Origin: Rufibacter radiotolerans
GTDB taxonomy: Bacteria > Bacteroidota > Bacteroidia > Cytophagales > Hymenobacteraceae
NCBI RefSeq assembly: GCF_001078055.1
Contig: NZ_CP010777.1
Location: forward strand, 2,502,408 to 2,566,407
Reading direction: 5' to 3'
Length of the DNA stretch: 64,000 bases
This document shows positions 50,129-59,864 of the stretch, piece after piece. The notes under the pieces are model-generated. The model was not told the DNA's origin and searched no databases. It saw only the letters and a list, made by a program, of their open reading frames with translations. Positions within the stretch are counted from its first letter, which is position 1; each line of letters starts with the position of its first letter. The translations under genes and the position numbers were made by a program.

Positions 50129-52663
50129 CTATTTCTTACCCAACTTCTCCTTCTCCCCCATCTTCACGGCTAACAATTTCATGAAATAGCCGCCCACCAC
50201 ACTTCTGGCCTGGAAACCCATGAACCTTCCGTATTGTCCGAACACTACCTGGCGGCCATTGGTGGTTTCGTGCCAGTCAGTGAGCGGTACGCGGTTGGGG
50301 CTTTCCTGGCTGAACCGTGCTACCGGGGCAACCAGGGCGGCAAAATCCTGTTGGTTTTTGGCCAGCGTAGCCGTCCAGATAATCCAGTCAGATTTGGTGT
50401 AGGTTTTGCGGCTGTCCAGGGGCAAGCCAAAGTCATTTTGCATTTTAAGGTAATAGGCCACTTCTTTGTCCCGCACTTCCTGCGGAAAGAGGTTCAAGCC
50501 CAGCACCGTGTCCCAGACCAGGTTGTACTTTTGGCTCCAGGTGCTGCGGTCATCAAAGGTGAGGGCATAGTGGTCTCCAGCATTGGCCAGTTGCATCCAG
50601 TTTTTCGCCATCCCTTCGGCCATGCCGTTAAACTTTTGAGCGACGTCTTTTTCCCCCAGCATCTGTGCCAGCAACCCGTAACTCCTGAGCCCCACAATGG
50701 CCTTCACTGACAAGTTAGCGTTGCGGGCCAGGTGCCCGGCGAAGTCATCGGTGCAGAGTTGGTTGGCGGGGTCAAAGCCTTCTTTGGAGAGGAAATCGGC
50801 CCAGATGGTGAGGGTTTTCCAGTGCTTTTTGGCATAGTCAGCGTTGCCCTCTGCTTTGGCTATGGCGGCGGTGAGAATAAGCATGTTTCCGGCCTCCTCC
50901 ACGGGCATGTCTTCCTTGTACATCACGCCGTTGGCGAGCGGATAGGTTCCTAGGTCATGCGCCGGGAAAGGCTTCTTCCACTTGCCGCTTTCACTATAGT
51001 AAAAAATGCCGTTGAGCATGCCCTTGAGCAGATCAGGATTGTAAAGCAAAAACAGCGGCGCCGAAGGGTACGTGACATCTACCGTGTTCATGGCCGCCCC
51101 GCTGAAGTTCTCCTTAGACAGAAACAGAAGTTCGCCCTGGGGGCTTTTCACCAGTTTGTGCGCGGCAATGGCCTGCCGGTAGCCCAGCACGCACAGGTTG
51201 GCATAATCCTCACCTCCGGCGGCTTTGGCATCTGCGTACATTTTCTTGTCAAAATTATGGCATTGCTGCATAATAACTTTATAATCTTTGGCCGCCTGCG
51301 CGAGCTCCAGTTCCATGGCAGTGCCGGCTTTCTCCTTCCACCAAGGCTTTAGGTTCTGCCCGAAGAACTGCACGCTCTCCACGTCATCATAGCCCACCAT
51401 CACAAAGGCCTGCGCAACGTTCTTGCCCACTTTGCCCAAGGGTAGAAACGCGTCCATCATTAGGTTTTGGCCCGTAGCACTTGCGCTGGCAAGAAGGGCA
51501 TTCTTCAGGAACTGATCTATGGCCTGTGTCCCTCTGGATACTCCTACTTTGGCCCCTACCACATCAGGGACCGCCAGGTATACATGCCCCCAATCAATCC
51601 GGCGGTCATCACCGTCGGTTTTCAAAATAGGTTGTTGGGTAGTACCCGCTTTCACCAGGCCTAGATTCTGACTAGTGTAGGCCTGCGCCGTCACTTCCTG
51701 GTCTGGGATGTTCACGGCCAGCGCCGAAGAAACGCCAAAATAAAGATCTGTGGAATGGGTAGCCCCATCTGTGGAAGTGGCCTGGAACGAAACATAGGAG
51801 ACAGGCCTTGAAAGCAGGTGCAGGTCATGGAGCAGCAACGGAGAGGTGAAGGTCACCTTCAGATCAACAGGCCCGCAGGTGAAGGTATATTGGGTCTGGG
51901 TGGCCGTGACCACCAAGCTGTTCTGCCTGGCCTTGGAAATGACAGGTGCTTTAGAGCCTTTCTTTCCTGTGACCAGCCCCACATCCAACCAGTTGCCGGT
52001 CACAGAACCGGCGGTGTAAACCGCCAGTACATTCTCGCCTTTCTTCAAGGCTTTAAGAGCAGCCTTTGCCAGCGGAACATAGGCAAAATCACTGCCGCCC
52101 GTGGCTGCCGCATGGATTTTCTCCCCGTTCAGGTAAACCTCGGCTTGCCCGTTGTGGCTTATTTTAAGGAAGAGGTTTTTCAAATTTGGGTCTTCCACAG
52201 AAAACGTTCTTCTCAGCCAGATACCGTTGGTTTTCCAGAGAGTGCGGGGTTGTCTTTCAGTATCTCCAAAGGGAGCGCCGCCGATTTTCCATTTGTTGGC
52301 GTCAAAACTGAGTTGATGCCAATTGGTGGCCGGGATGCTCTCTGTATAAGCAGCGGTATAGGCATTTTCCTGGCTGGTGGGCAACACCGTTTGGTAGCGC
52401 CCTTCTTCTTCCTGGCCTAAAAACCGGTACGTCTTTCCGTCTACCTTTATCAGGCCCAAGAGCGGTTGATTGGCATAACTCCAATGCTTGGTGGGGCTGG
52501 CATTCAGCTCATCGGTGGTGGACCAGATACTTAGGTAGGGGTCATGGGTGATAAGCGGATAGGCCGGGGCACGCCGCACCTGCGCTCCTACCAAATGACT
52601 TAAGATCAGGCATAGAAATAAGAAGCTGGCAGTACACCTGAATATTGGTCTGCGAAGGGACAT
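50129..52663 (-). CDS. Glutaminase-type exoenzyme (DUF4964/DUF5127/DUF4965/DUF1793 architecture)
   Basis: The 844 residues have a signal peptide (LFLCLILSHLVGAQ) and then the domains of the GtaA-like glutaminase family: PLITHDPYLSIWSTTDELN at the N-terminus, a galactose-binding-like insert (VYLNGEKIHAAATGG and neighbours), and a six-hairpin-type C-terminal part (YDDVESVQFFGQ, NFDKKMYADAKAAGGEDYANL, WTATLAKNQQDFAALV). It is probably periplasmic or surface located. Glutaminase activity is the family name and not proven here. The gene stands alone. Confidence 0.87.
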   Translation of the reverse strand: MSLRRPIFRCTASFLFLCLILSHLVGAQVRRAPAYPLITHDPYLSIWSTTDELNASPTKHWSYANQPLLGLIKVDGKTYRFLGQEEEGRYQTVLPTSQENAYTAAYTESIPATNWHQLSFDANKWKIGGAPFGDTERQPRTLWKTNGIWLRRTFSVEDPNLKNLFLKISHNGQAEVYLNGEKIHAAATGGSDFAYVPLAKAALKALKKGENVLAVYTAGSVTGNWLDVGLVTGKKGSKAPVISKARQNSLVVTATQTQYTFTCGPVDLKVTFTSPLLLHDLHLLSRPVSYVSFQATSTDGATHSTDLYFGVSSALAVNIPDQEVTAQAYTSQNLGLVKAGTTQQPILKTDGDDRRIDWGHVYLAVPDVVGAKVGVSRGTQAIDQFLKNALLASASATGQNLMMDAFLPLGKVGKNVAQAFVMVGYDDVESVQFFGQNLKPWWKEKAGTAMELELAQAAKDYKVIMQQCHNFDKKMYADAKAAGGEDYANLCVLGYRQAIAAHKLVKSPQGELLFLSKENFSGAAMNTVDVTYPSAPLFLLYNPDLLKGMLNGIFYYSESGKWKKPFPAHDLGTYPLANGVMYKEDMPVEEAGNMLILTAAIAKAEGNADYAKKHWKTLTIWADFLSKEGFDPANQLCTDDFAGHLARNANLSVKAIVGLRSYGLLAQMLGEKDVAQKFNGMAEGMAKNWMQLANAGDHYALTFDDRSTWSQKYNLVWDTVLGLNLFPQEVRDKEVAYYLKMQNDFGLPLDSRKTYTKSDWIIWTATLAKNQQDFAALVAPVARFSQESPNRVPLTDWHETTNGRQVVFGQYGRFMGFQARSVVGGYFMKLLAVKMGEKEKLGKK

Positions 52664-52997
52664 AGCGGGAGGAGATTTAAAGTTATCAAAAACAGGGTTC
52701 TTCTCTGGGAAGTTATGAAAGCCAATTTGATTCTAAATTTTGAGTTAGGCCACTTCCTGAAAAGAAATACAGAATATTGACAGCTAAATCTACAATTGTA
52801 CCAGCCTATGCTGGGAGAAGAGGGTTGTAAAAGGACTTATTCCCTTCCCTTTTGCAAAGCTGACTCGGCCATGCCCAAGAGATTGAAAAAAATCAAAGCC
52901 TATAAAAAAAAAGCGGAGGCCATTCTACATCTCTGTAAAATGACCTCCGCTTTTAAAGTAATAAAGGGAATAGCTCTGTGGCTAAACTGCTTATGGA
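52664..52997. other. Intergenic region between the glutaminase and efflux genes
   Basis: A 334-bp gap with AT-rich DNA in front of the glutaminase gene and a strong hairpin (52908-52953) behind the efflux operon. No gene is supported. Confidence 0.65.
52908..52953. terminator. Terminator after the efflux operon
   Basis: AAAAGCGGAGG...CCTCCGCTTTT with an A-run on one side and a T-run on the other. It closes the leftward RND operon and would work in both directions. Confidence 0.87.
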
Positions 52998-54431
52998 TTA
53001 TTGTTTCCAGCCGCCGCCCAGGGCCCGGTAAATGTTTACCATGGCGTTCATCTGCTGGATCTTGGTTTCAATCAGATCAAACCTGGACTCCAGCGCCTCG
53101 CGTTGGGTGAGCAATACTTCCAAATAATCTGCCCGGGCAGACCGGAACAGCTGGTTGGAAATATCAATGGATTGGGCCAGCGCCTCCACCTCTTTAGATT
53201 TAAACTGGTAGCTCTTCTCCAGGTTATTGATTCTGGCCAGTTGGTTCACTACCTCTATGTTCGCGTTGAGGATGGTGCGTTCATAGTTATACACCGCCTG
53301 CAATTGCTGGGCATTGGCCCCCAGGTACATGGCCTTGATGGCGTTCTTATTCACCAAAGGCGCGGTAATGTCGCCGGCTAGCGAAAACAGGATGGACTCC
53401 GGGTTCAGCAAATGGCTGGGGCTGAAGGCCTGCAAGCCAATGCCCGCCGTCAGTCCCAAAGAAGGATAGAACCGGGCTTTGGCCACCTGCACGTCCAACT
53501 TGGCTGCCTCTAACTGCAGCTCGGCCTGCTTAATGTCCGGGCGGTTGGCCAACAGCTGCGCCGGAATACCCGCCTGAATGGTCTTGGGCACCAGGTCCTC
53601 AAACGTCTGACTCCCCCGCTGCACCGGCTGCGGGAACCGGCCCACCAGGAAGTTGATCCGGTTCTCGGTCTCCACTATCTTTTGCTGGATGTCATATTGC
53701 AGGCTCTGGGTATGAAGCACCTGGGCCTGGAACCGGCGCACCGCCAATTCGGTGACCCGGGCGGCTTCTTTCTGCACCTTTACAATCTCCAGGGCGTTGC
53801 TTTGCAGCTTCATGTTCTGCTGCACTATGGCCAGTTGGTTGTCCAGGGCCAGCAACTCATAGTAAGAGTTGGCTATCTCGGCAATCAGGTTGGTGACCAT
53901 GAAGTTTTTACCTTCCACGCTGGCCAGGTACCGGTTCACGGCAGATTTACGCGCATTGCGCAGCTTGTGCCAGATGTCCACTTCCCAGGTAGCGTAGGCG
54001 CCTCCCATGATATCCGTCAGCGGCTCCGGCATTTCGCGGCCCGGCTCCATTTCAGTGGTGGCCTCCATGGCGCCAATGTTGGTGAACCTGGCCACTTTCT
54101 CCACGCCGGCACCGCCTCTCAGCCCCACCGACGGCAGATACTCCCCTTTCCGGGCAAGCACCTCGTTCTGGGTGATCTGGATTTCCTGCAGGGTGATGTT
54201 CAACTCCTGGTTGTTCTGCAAGGCGGTGTCAATCAAGGCCGTAAGGCTAGGATCGGCAAAGAACTCCTGCCACTTTAACTGGGCTGTGTTGGTGGTATCC
54301 TGCGAGTTGACATAGCTCGCAGGAACCGCCTTGCTGGCCGTCTTTTGCACCAACGTGGGCAAATTACAGGCCGTAAACGTGAGGGAAACGAACGCTACCC
54401 CCACCCATTTATATATTCTGTTTTTATCCAT
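52998..54431 (-). CDS. Outer membrane efflux lipoprotein of an RND pump (TolC/OprM type)
   Basis: From the ATG at 54431 the protein has a lipoprotein signal (VAFVSLTFTAC, Cys22) and 477 residues with two outer membrane efflux repeats of the NodT class (LIDTALQNNQELNITLQEIQ, LLANRPDIKQAELQLEAAK). It forms the outer membrane duct of the pump. A longer frame starting at 54479 would bury the signal peptide. It starts 4 bp after the permease stop, third gene of the operon. Confidence 0.93.
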   Translation of the reverse strand: MDKNRIYKWVGVAFVSLTFTACNLPTLVQKTASKAVPASYVNSQDTTNTAQLKWQEFFADPSLTALIDTALQNNQELNITLQEIQITQNEVLARKGEYLPSVGLRGGAGVEKVARFTNIGAMEATTEMEPGREMPEPLTDIMGGAYATWEVDIWHKLRNARKSAVNRYLASVEGKNFMVTNLIAEIANSYYELLALDNQLAIVQQNMKLQSNALEIVKVQKEAARVTELAVRRFQAQVLHTQSLQYDIQQKIVETENRINFLVGRFPQPVQRGSQTFEDLVPKTIQAGIPAQLLANRPDIKQAELQLEAAKLDVQVAKARFYPSLGLTAGIGLQAFSPSHLLNPESILFSLAGDITAPLVNKNAIKAMYLGANAQQLQAVYNYERTILNANIEVVNQLARINNLEKSYQFKSKEVEALAQSIDISNQLFRSARADYLEVLLTQREALESRFDLIETKIQQMNAMVNIYRALGGGWKQ

Positions 54432-54435
54432 GATC

Positions 54436-57400
54436 TTACTTTTCTTCAATGAGCGGGAAACTATCATCGGCGTAGACATACCCTTCGGTTAATGGGGTTT
54501 CATGCTCGTCCCTGATCAGGTGACGGCCGTCCGCCATCTTCGCGAAGATGTAGTACAGCCCCGGGATGATCACCACCCCAAAAATGGTCCCGAACAACAT
54601 GCCGCCCAAGGCAGAAGCACCAATGGTTCTGTTACCGATAGCCCCTGCGCCGGTGGCCACAATCAAAGGAATAAGACCGGCCACAAACGCGAAGGAGGTC
54701 ATGAGGATAGGACGGAAACGCACGCGGGCCCCTTCAATGGCGGCCTCCAGAATGGTGTAGCCCTGCAGACGCTTCTGCACCGCAAACTCCACAATCAACA
54801 CCGCGTTTTTACCCAGCAGCCCCACCAGCATGATCATACCTACCTGGGCATAAATGTTGTTCTCCAGCCCCATCAGCTTCAGGAGCAAAAAGGAACCGAA
54901 AATCCCGACCGGCAAGGAAAGCACAACCGCAAACGGAAGGATAAAGCTCTCATACTGGGCCGCCAACACAAAGTAGACAAACAGCAACACCACCAGGAAT
55001 ACATACAAAGACTCATTCCCCCGGATGGACTCATCATAAGAAAGGCCTTCCCAGGCAATGTCATAGCCTTTAGGTAAGCTGGTAGCGGCCACTTCCTGCA
55101 CCGCCTGAATGGCATCTGCCGTGGTGTAGCCTTTGGCCGGAAGCCCCTGGATGGCCGCGGAATTGTACAGGTTGAAGCGCGTTACCTCATTGGGTCCCTG
55201 GGTTTTCTTCAGCTTCATGAAGGCCGAGTACGGGACCATCTCGCCCTGGTCGTTTTTGACAAACAGGTTCAGGATGTCAGAGGGCATTCTTCTGTATTTA
55301 GGGTCTGACTGCACGTACACCTTGAAGAACTGGTTGAACTTGATAAAGCCCTGCTCATAGGTACTACCAATCATGATGTTCAGGTTCTCCATGGCCTTGC
55401 CAATGGACACGCCTTTCTGCATGGCCAGGTTATTGTCAATCTGCAGTTCATACTGCGGATAATTGGCCGCGAAGAAAGTGAACAAGCCGCTGAGCTCTTT
55501 CCGCTTAGCCAGGTTCTCCATGAACTCCTTGTTGATTTTGTCAAACTCATGGTAGTCGGTGCTGGAGTTCTTGTCCAGCAAACGCATGGAGAAACCACCC
55601 GAAGAGCCGAATCCTGGAATAGCGGGCGGTTCAAAGAACTCTACCACCGCGCCCAGCCCTTTGGATTTCTCCTCCAGCTCTTCCATGATTTCCTTTACAG
55701 TATGCTCCCGGTCTGACCAGGGCTTCAGGTTGATCAAACAAGTTCCCGCGTTAGAGCCGCGACCTTCGGTCATGATCTCATACCCCGCCAAGGAAGACAC
55801 AGATTCTACCCCTTCAATTTTGGAGACTACTTTCTGGAGCCTATGCGATACCTGGTTGGTGGTTTCCAGCGTGGAACCGGGCGGGGTCTGGATAATGGCG
55901 TAAATGGTACCCTGGTCTTCGTTGGGGATAAAACCCGCGGGCAGAATCTTGTTCTCAAAGAAAATACCTACCCCGAAGGCCAGGAGAATAGCCCAGGTAA
56001 GCCATCTTCTGCTCACAATGGACCTCAACAAGCCCACGTATTTGCCCGTCAGTTTCTCAAAACCGGTGTTAAAACCGTCCAGGGCTCTGGTCAATGGGTT
56101 ACGCTTTTTGGGCTTGCCATGGTTGTTCTTCAACAGCATGGCACACAGCACCGGCGTGAGCGTCAAGGCAATCACCGCCGAAATCACAATGGAGCTGGCC
56201 ATGGTGATGGAGAACTGTTTATAGAAAATACCCACCGGGCCCGACATGAACAGCAAGGGAATGAACACCGCGGTCATTACTAGCGTGATGGCTATGATAG
56301 CCCCGCCAATCTCCCGCAACACTTCAATAGTAGCCTTGTACGGGGAAAGGTGCGGCATTTCCTCCATTTTGGCGTGCACCGCCTCCACTACCACAATGGC
56401 GTTATCCACCACAATACCAATGGCCAACACCAACGCGAACAGCGTGATCAGGTTAATGGACAGGCCGAAGAACTGGATCACAAAGAAGGCCCCGATCAGT
56501 GACACCGGCACCGCCAGAATAGGAATCAAAGTAGAACGCCAGTCGCCCAGGAAGATGAACACCACCAGCGCCACCAGGATAAAGGCATCCCGCAGGGTGT
56601 GCAATACCTGGTCAATGGATGCATCCAGGAACTGCGACACGTCATAGCTGATCTTGTAGTCCATGCCCGGAGGAAAGGAGGCTTTCATTTCCTCCAGCTG
56701 GGTTTTCACATCTGCAATCACGTCACTGGCATTACTGCCGTAGTTCTGCTTCAAGACAATAGCCGCGGATGGCATGCCATTCAGGTTAGAGTAAATGTCA
56801 AAGAACTCACTACCCAACTCCACGGTGGCAATGTCCTTCAGACGAATGCTTTCGCCTTCGGCGTTGGCCCGAACGATGATGTCTTCATACTCGGCTGGTT
56901 TGTTGTAGCGGCCTTTGTAGGTGAGCACGTATTCCAAGGACTGGGCGGCAATACCGGAGCTTTGCCCCAAGCGGCCTGGACGGCCGATGATGCTTTGCTC
57001 GGCCAAGGCCTCCATTACTTCCTCCACTGAGATCTTGTAAGCGCGCATACGGTCTGGGTTCAGCCAAACACGCATGGCGTACCGGCGGCTACCCAGAATC
57101 TGCGCCCGGGCCACGCCCTTGATCCGCTGTATCTCCGGGATCATCTTCACGGTGGCGTAGTTGAACAGGAACTTCTCATCCATGCTCTTTTCCTTGGAAT
57201 AGAGGTTCACGTACATCAACATACTGGGCTGGATAGGCGTGATCACTACGCCTTCGCGCTGCACCAGTTCTGGGAGAAGCGGCATGACCTGGTCCACCCG
57301 GGTCTTCACCCTGATCACCGCGTCATTGGGGTCGGTGCCCGGCTCAAAGATGATCCTGAGCGTGGCCTCACCGGCACTGGTGGCATCTGAGGCTATGTAG

Positions 57401-57627
57401 CGCATGCCTTCCACCCCGTTAATGGCCTGTTCCAGCGTGATGAGCGTAGAGTTCACCAACACGTCTGCACTGGAGCCTGGGTAGGCAATGAAGATATTGA
57501 CCGTGGTAGGCGCAATGTCCGGGAACTGGGAGATGGGCAGCTGTTTAATGGCCAGCCCGCCCACAAAAACAATCATGACCGATATTACAATTGCGAATAC
57601 GGGTCTATGGATAAACTTACTAAACAT
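54436..57627 (-). CDS. RND efflux permease, hydrophobe/amphiphile (HAE1) family
   Basis: Proton-driven inner membrane pump of 1063 residues. N-terminus MFSKFIHRPVFAIVISVMIVFVGGLAIKQLPISQFP is typical; 12 helices with two large periplasmic loops, the proton-relay aspartates in helix 4 (AIGIVVDNAIVVVEAVH) and the helix-11 region VGLLGKNAVLIVEFA. AcrB/MexB-like drug, detergent or bile efflux is likely; the real substrates are unknown. It lies 26 bp after the adaptor gene. Confidence 0.95.
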   Translation of the reverse strand: MFSKFIHRPVFAIVISVMIVFVGGLAIKQLPISQFPDIAPTTVNIFIAYPGSSADVLVNSTLITLEQAINGVEGMRYIASDATSAGEATLRIIFEPGTDPNDAVIRVKTRVDQVMPLLPELVQREGVVITPIQPSMLMYVNLYSKEKSMDEKFLFNYATVKMIPEIQRIKGVARAQILGSRRYAMRVWLNPDRMRAYKISVEEVMEALAEQSIIGRPGRLGQSSGIAAQSLEYVLTYKGRYNKPAEYEDIIVRANAEGESIRLKDIATVELGSEFFDIYSNLNGMPSAAIVLKQNYGSNASDVIADVKTQLEEMKASFPPGMDYKISYDVSQFLDASIDQVLHTLRDAFILVALVVFIFLGDWRSTLIPILAVPVSLIGAFFVIQFFGLSINLITLFALVLAIGIVVDNAIVVVEAVHAKMEEMPHLSPYKATIEVLREIGGAIIAITLVMTAVFIPLLFMSGPVGIFYKQFSITMASSIVISAVIALTLTPVLCAMLLKNNHGKPKKRNPLTRALDGFNTGFEKLTGKYVGLLRSIVSRRWLTWAILLAFGVGIFFENKILPAGFIPNEDQGTIYAIIQTPPGSTLETTNQVSHRLQKVVSKIEGVESVSSLAGYEIMTEGRGSNAGTCLINLKPWSDREHTVKEIMEELEEKSKGLGAVVEFFEPPAIPGFGSSGGFSMRLLDKNSSTDYHEFDKINKEFMENLAKRKELSGLFTFFAANYPQYELQIDNNLAMQKGVSIGKAMENLNIMIGSTYEQGFIKFNQFFKVYVQSDPKYRRMPSDILNLFVKNDQGEMVPYSAFMKLKKTQGPNEVTRFNLYNSAAIQGLPAKGYTTADAIQAVQEVAATSLPKGYDIAWEGLSYDESIRGNESLYVFLVVLLFVYFVLAAQYESFILPFAVVLSLPVGIFGSFLLLKLMGLENNIYAQVGMIMLVGLLGKNAVLIVEFAVQKRLQGYTILEAAIEGARVRFRPILMTSFAFVAGLIPLIVATGAGAIGNRTIGASALGGMLFGTIFGVVIIPGLYYIFAKMADGRHLIRDEHETPLTEGYVYADDSFPLIEEK

Positions 57628-57653
57628 GTCTTCTGGTTTTTGGGAACAGGAAC

Positions 57654-58736
57654 CTACTCCGCATATAATTCTAACTGAGACATCACTTTACCAGGCTCCA
57701 CAAACTTGGAGTGGATTTTCTCTTTTTCCTTCACCAGGCGCAAGCCCTCTAAAAGGATCTTATCGCCTTCGGCCAGGCCTTTCTGCACCACGTAGATGTG
57801 CGGCAGTTCGGCGGCTACGGTAATCTCCCTGGAGTGTATCTCATTGTTCTTGTCCAGCACGTAGACGTATTTCTTGTCCAGCACCTCAAAGGTGGTTTTC
57901 TGTGGAATGAGCAAGGCGTTCTTCATGGGCACCTCCATCCGTATGTTTCCGGTGGACCCGTGCCGCAACAGACCCTGGGGGTTAGGAAAGGTGGCCCTGA
58001 AGGCGATGTTCCCGGTCTCATTGTTGAAATCGGCTTCTATGGTTTCTACAACGCCCGGGTAATCAAACAGCTGTTGGTTGGCCATCACCAGCTTTACCTT
58101 TTGCATGTTGTTGCCCTTCAGGCTGGTTTTATAGTCCAGGTACTCAGACTCAGGCACATTGAAGTAAACCCACATCTGGCGGTTATCCGAGAGCGTGGTC
58201 ATCAACTCACCCTCATCCACCATGCTGCCCAGGCGTACCTCAAAATGGTCCATAATGCCTTCAAAAGGCGCCCGTATCTGGGTGAACCCCAGGTGCACCT
58301 GCGCCAGGGAAACCTCGGCCTTGGCCTTGTTCAGTTTTGCCTTGGCCATGGCCAGCTCATTGGGAGACACTATATTACTGGAGGCCAGCTTCTTGGTGTT
58401 CTGAAACTCAATCTGCGCGAAGCTGGCTTCGGCCTGGGCTTTCTGCACTTCGGCCTGGTAAACGGTTGGCATGATCTGGAACATAAGCTGTCCCTTCTTG
58501 ACCAATTGCCCTTCGTCTACAAAGATTTTCTGCAGGTAGCCCTTCTCCAGGGCCCGTACCTCTATGTGGCTGATGGCGTGTACCTGGGCCACGTATTCCT
58601 TGGTTATCAAAGTGTCCTTTTTGAGGGGGCTGGTCACTAGAAACTCGGTTGCCTCCTCCTTTGCCTCTGTTTTTGACTCACAGCCTGTATGGAACAACAA
58701 GGCGCTCAAACTCAGTAGCATGAAAATTCTCTTCAT
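57654..58736 (-). CDS. RND periplasmic adaptor lipoprotein (membrane fusion protein)
   Basis: From the ATG at 58736 the protein has a lipoprotein signal (FMLLSLSALLFHTGC, Cys19) and 360 residues with the biotinyl-lipoyl-like halves (RALEKGYLQKIFVDEGQLVKKGQ, FTQIRAPFEGIMDHFEVRLG), an alpha-hairpin between them and a beta-barrel. It links permease and outer membrane duct. No regulator gene is adjacent. A frame to 58865 lacks a signal at its start. Confidence 0.93.
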   Translation of the reverse strand: MKRIFMLLSLSALLFHTGCESKTEAKEEATEFLVTSPLKKDTLITKEYVAQVHAISHIEVRALEKGYLQKIFVDEGQLVKKGQLMFQIMPTVYQAEVQKAQAEASFAQIEFQNTKKLASSNIVSPNELAMAKAKLNKAKAEVSLAQVHLGFTQIRAPFEGIMDHFEVRLGSMVDEGELMTTLSDNRQMWVYFNVPESEYLDYKTSLKGNNMQKVKLVMANQQLFDYPGVVETIEADFNNETGNIAFRATFPNPQGLLRHGSTGNIRMEVPMKNALLIPQKTTFEVLDKKYVYVLDKNNEIHSREITVAAELPHIYVVQKGLAEGDKILLEGLRLVKEKEKIHSKFVEPGKVMSQLELYAE

Positions 58737-58871
58737 GGTAATTTGCTTTAAAAAATAAATTAGGGATGGATGAAAGGAACAGCTTGCGCCGTTGATAAGG
58801 CTGAGGCTACAAGGCGCAGGTCTGCTGGAAAAGGGTTTAGGAAATAAGATTATACCAATAGGCACATAAGA

Positions 58872-58913
58872 TTCTTGCCATTGCCGGCCATAGAAAAGCG
58901 CCTATGGCAAGAA
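58872..58913. promoter_or_regulatory. Candidate operator upstream of the efflux operon
   Basis: TTCTTGCCAT and ATGGCAAGAA form a perfect 10-bp inverted repeat with a 22-nt spacer. Inside it GCCATAG (58887-58893) and CTATGGC (58902-58908) form a second, overlapping repeat. It lies about 140 bp before the adaptor start; a repressor site or RNA fold are both possible. Confidence 0.4.
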
Positions 58914-59024
58914 AGGAAACAATGCGGCCAAACCGCCTAAAGCCATGGCTTGTAGGGTTGGGCTAAACCTGGAAATTGCTAAGGGAGCCTGGCAAAGCTA
59001 TTTGCCTGACGGAGAGTGGTTACA

Positions 59025-59456
59025 TCAAATCTGGAGAACCCCAAATTTGAGAAACAGTTTTTGAGAGGAGAAATTTAAACAATTCTTACAGAAATGAAGA
59101 ACCCTTTTAAAGGAGCATAAAAGGATGGCCAGTAAGTTGGCAGAGAGCACCGCAATAAAGAACTGACTGTTTGCGGTGTTAGCATTGAAAAAGTTATCGA
59201 CTTCGTCTTCTTCTATCTCACTTTCAGTGGTATAGATCTGGATCTGGCTTTTCTCCTGACCAACGGCGGAGTACCTGGCAACGGATCTCAGGCTGTGTGG
59301 TCCGCCTACAAGACTATAAGCGGTTAAGGATCCCTGGGTGTTTTGCCGGATGTAAGAAGAGTCGCCTTGGTTATTGGATTGGGCGTAGAGAAAACCATAT
59401 CCCCCCAACAGGAGGATACATAGCGACAGAAGATATTTTATGAACGCCTTACTCAT
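59025..59456 (-). CDS. Unknown small exported protein with C-terminal membrane segment
   Basis: The 143 residues start with a signal peptide (YLLSLCILLLGGYGFLYAQ), then a Ser/Gln-rich mature part, an acidic stretch (ESEIEEDEVD) and a C-terminal hydrophobic segment (FFIAVLSANLLAILLC) followed by basic residues. No family is recognised. The promoter at 59467-59497 lies 10 nt before the ATG, which fixes this start and gives a very short leader. Its position upstream of the efflux operon on the same strand is probably not functional. Confidence 0.65.
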   Translation of the reverse strand: MSKAFIKYLLSLCILLLGGYGFLYAQSNNQGDSSYIRQNTQGSLTAYSLVGGPHSLRSVARYSAVGQEKSQIQIYTTESEIEEDEVDNFFNANTANSQFFIAVLSANLLAILLCSFKRVLHFCKNCLNFSSQKLFLKFGVLQI

Positions 59457-59864
59457 CTCTGGGGCGCAAAAGTAAACCAGACTTCTGAGAAAGACAAGGA
59501 TTGCACTTTTATTAGTTGGCAAAGGGGTGGCCGATTTTGTTCTGGTTGTCTCTCAAATGAGACTGAGAAAATTAATGAAAATGACCAGATTCAAAGTGAT
59601 TGCTGCCTGCATTGCGTTTGAGTCCTACTTCTGCATCTTGACTTTTACAGTACCTTGAATCATGCTTCCTTCTAAGATTCCTTGCTTTAATTTATTTCTT
59701 CTTCGTCAGTAGCAGGCAATTGTCTATCCATAATCTTCAGTCTTATTTAAGGCTTTTATCCCGCCAGTAAAGGCAACTATTTACCTTATCAGCTTAGGAG
59801 AAAACTGGCCTTATTTATTACATTTGAAGGATAGACTTTCACTAATCTTCAAATCCTAAATATC
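59457..59864. other. Divergent intergenic region
   Basis: The left part holds the promoter at 59467-59497. For the rest, up to the outer membrane protein start, I see AT-rich DNA without a clear promoter, RNA or gene. Confidence 0.6.
59467..59497 (-). promoter_or_regulatory. Promoter of the small exported protein
   Basis: On the reverse strand TTG (59497-59495), 20 nt, TACTTTTG (59474-59467), an exact match to the Bacteroidota -7 element. The ATG follows 10 nt later. Confidence 0.75.

Noticed and set aside
51818..52420. 200-codon open frame antisense to the glutaminase gene
   Set aside because: Shadow frame with no supporting start signals or domain.
58737..58865. Longer N-terminus of the efflux adaptor
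   Set aside because: It would place the lipoprotein signal 44 residues inside the protein.
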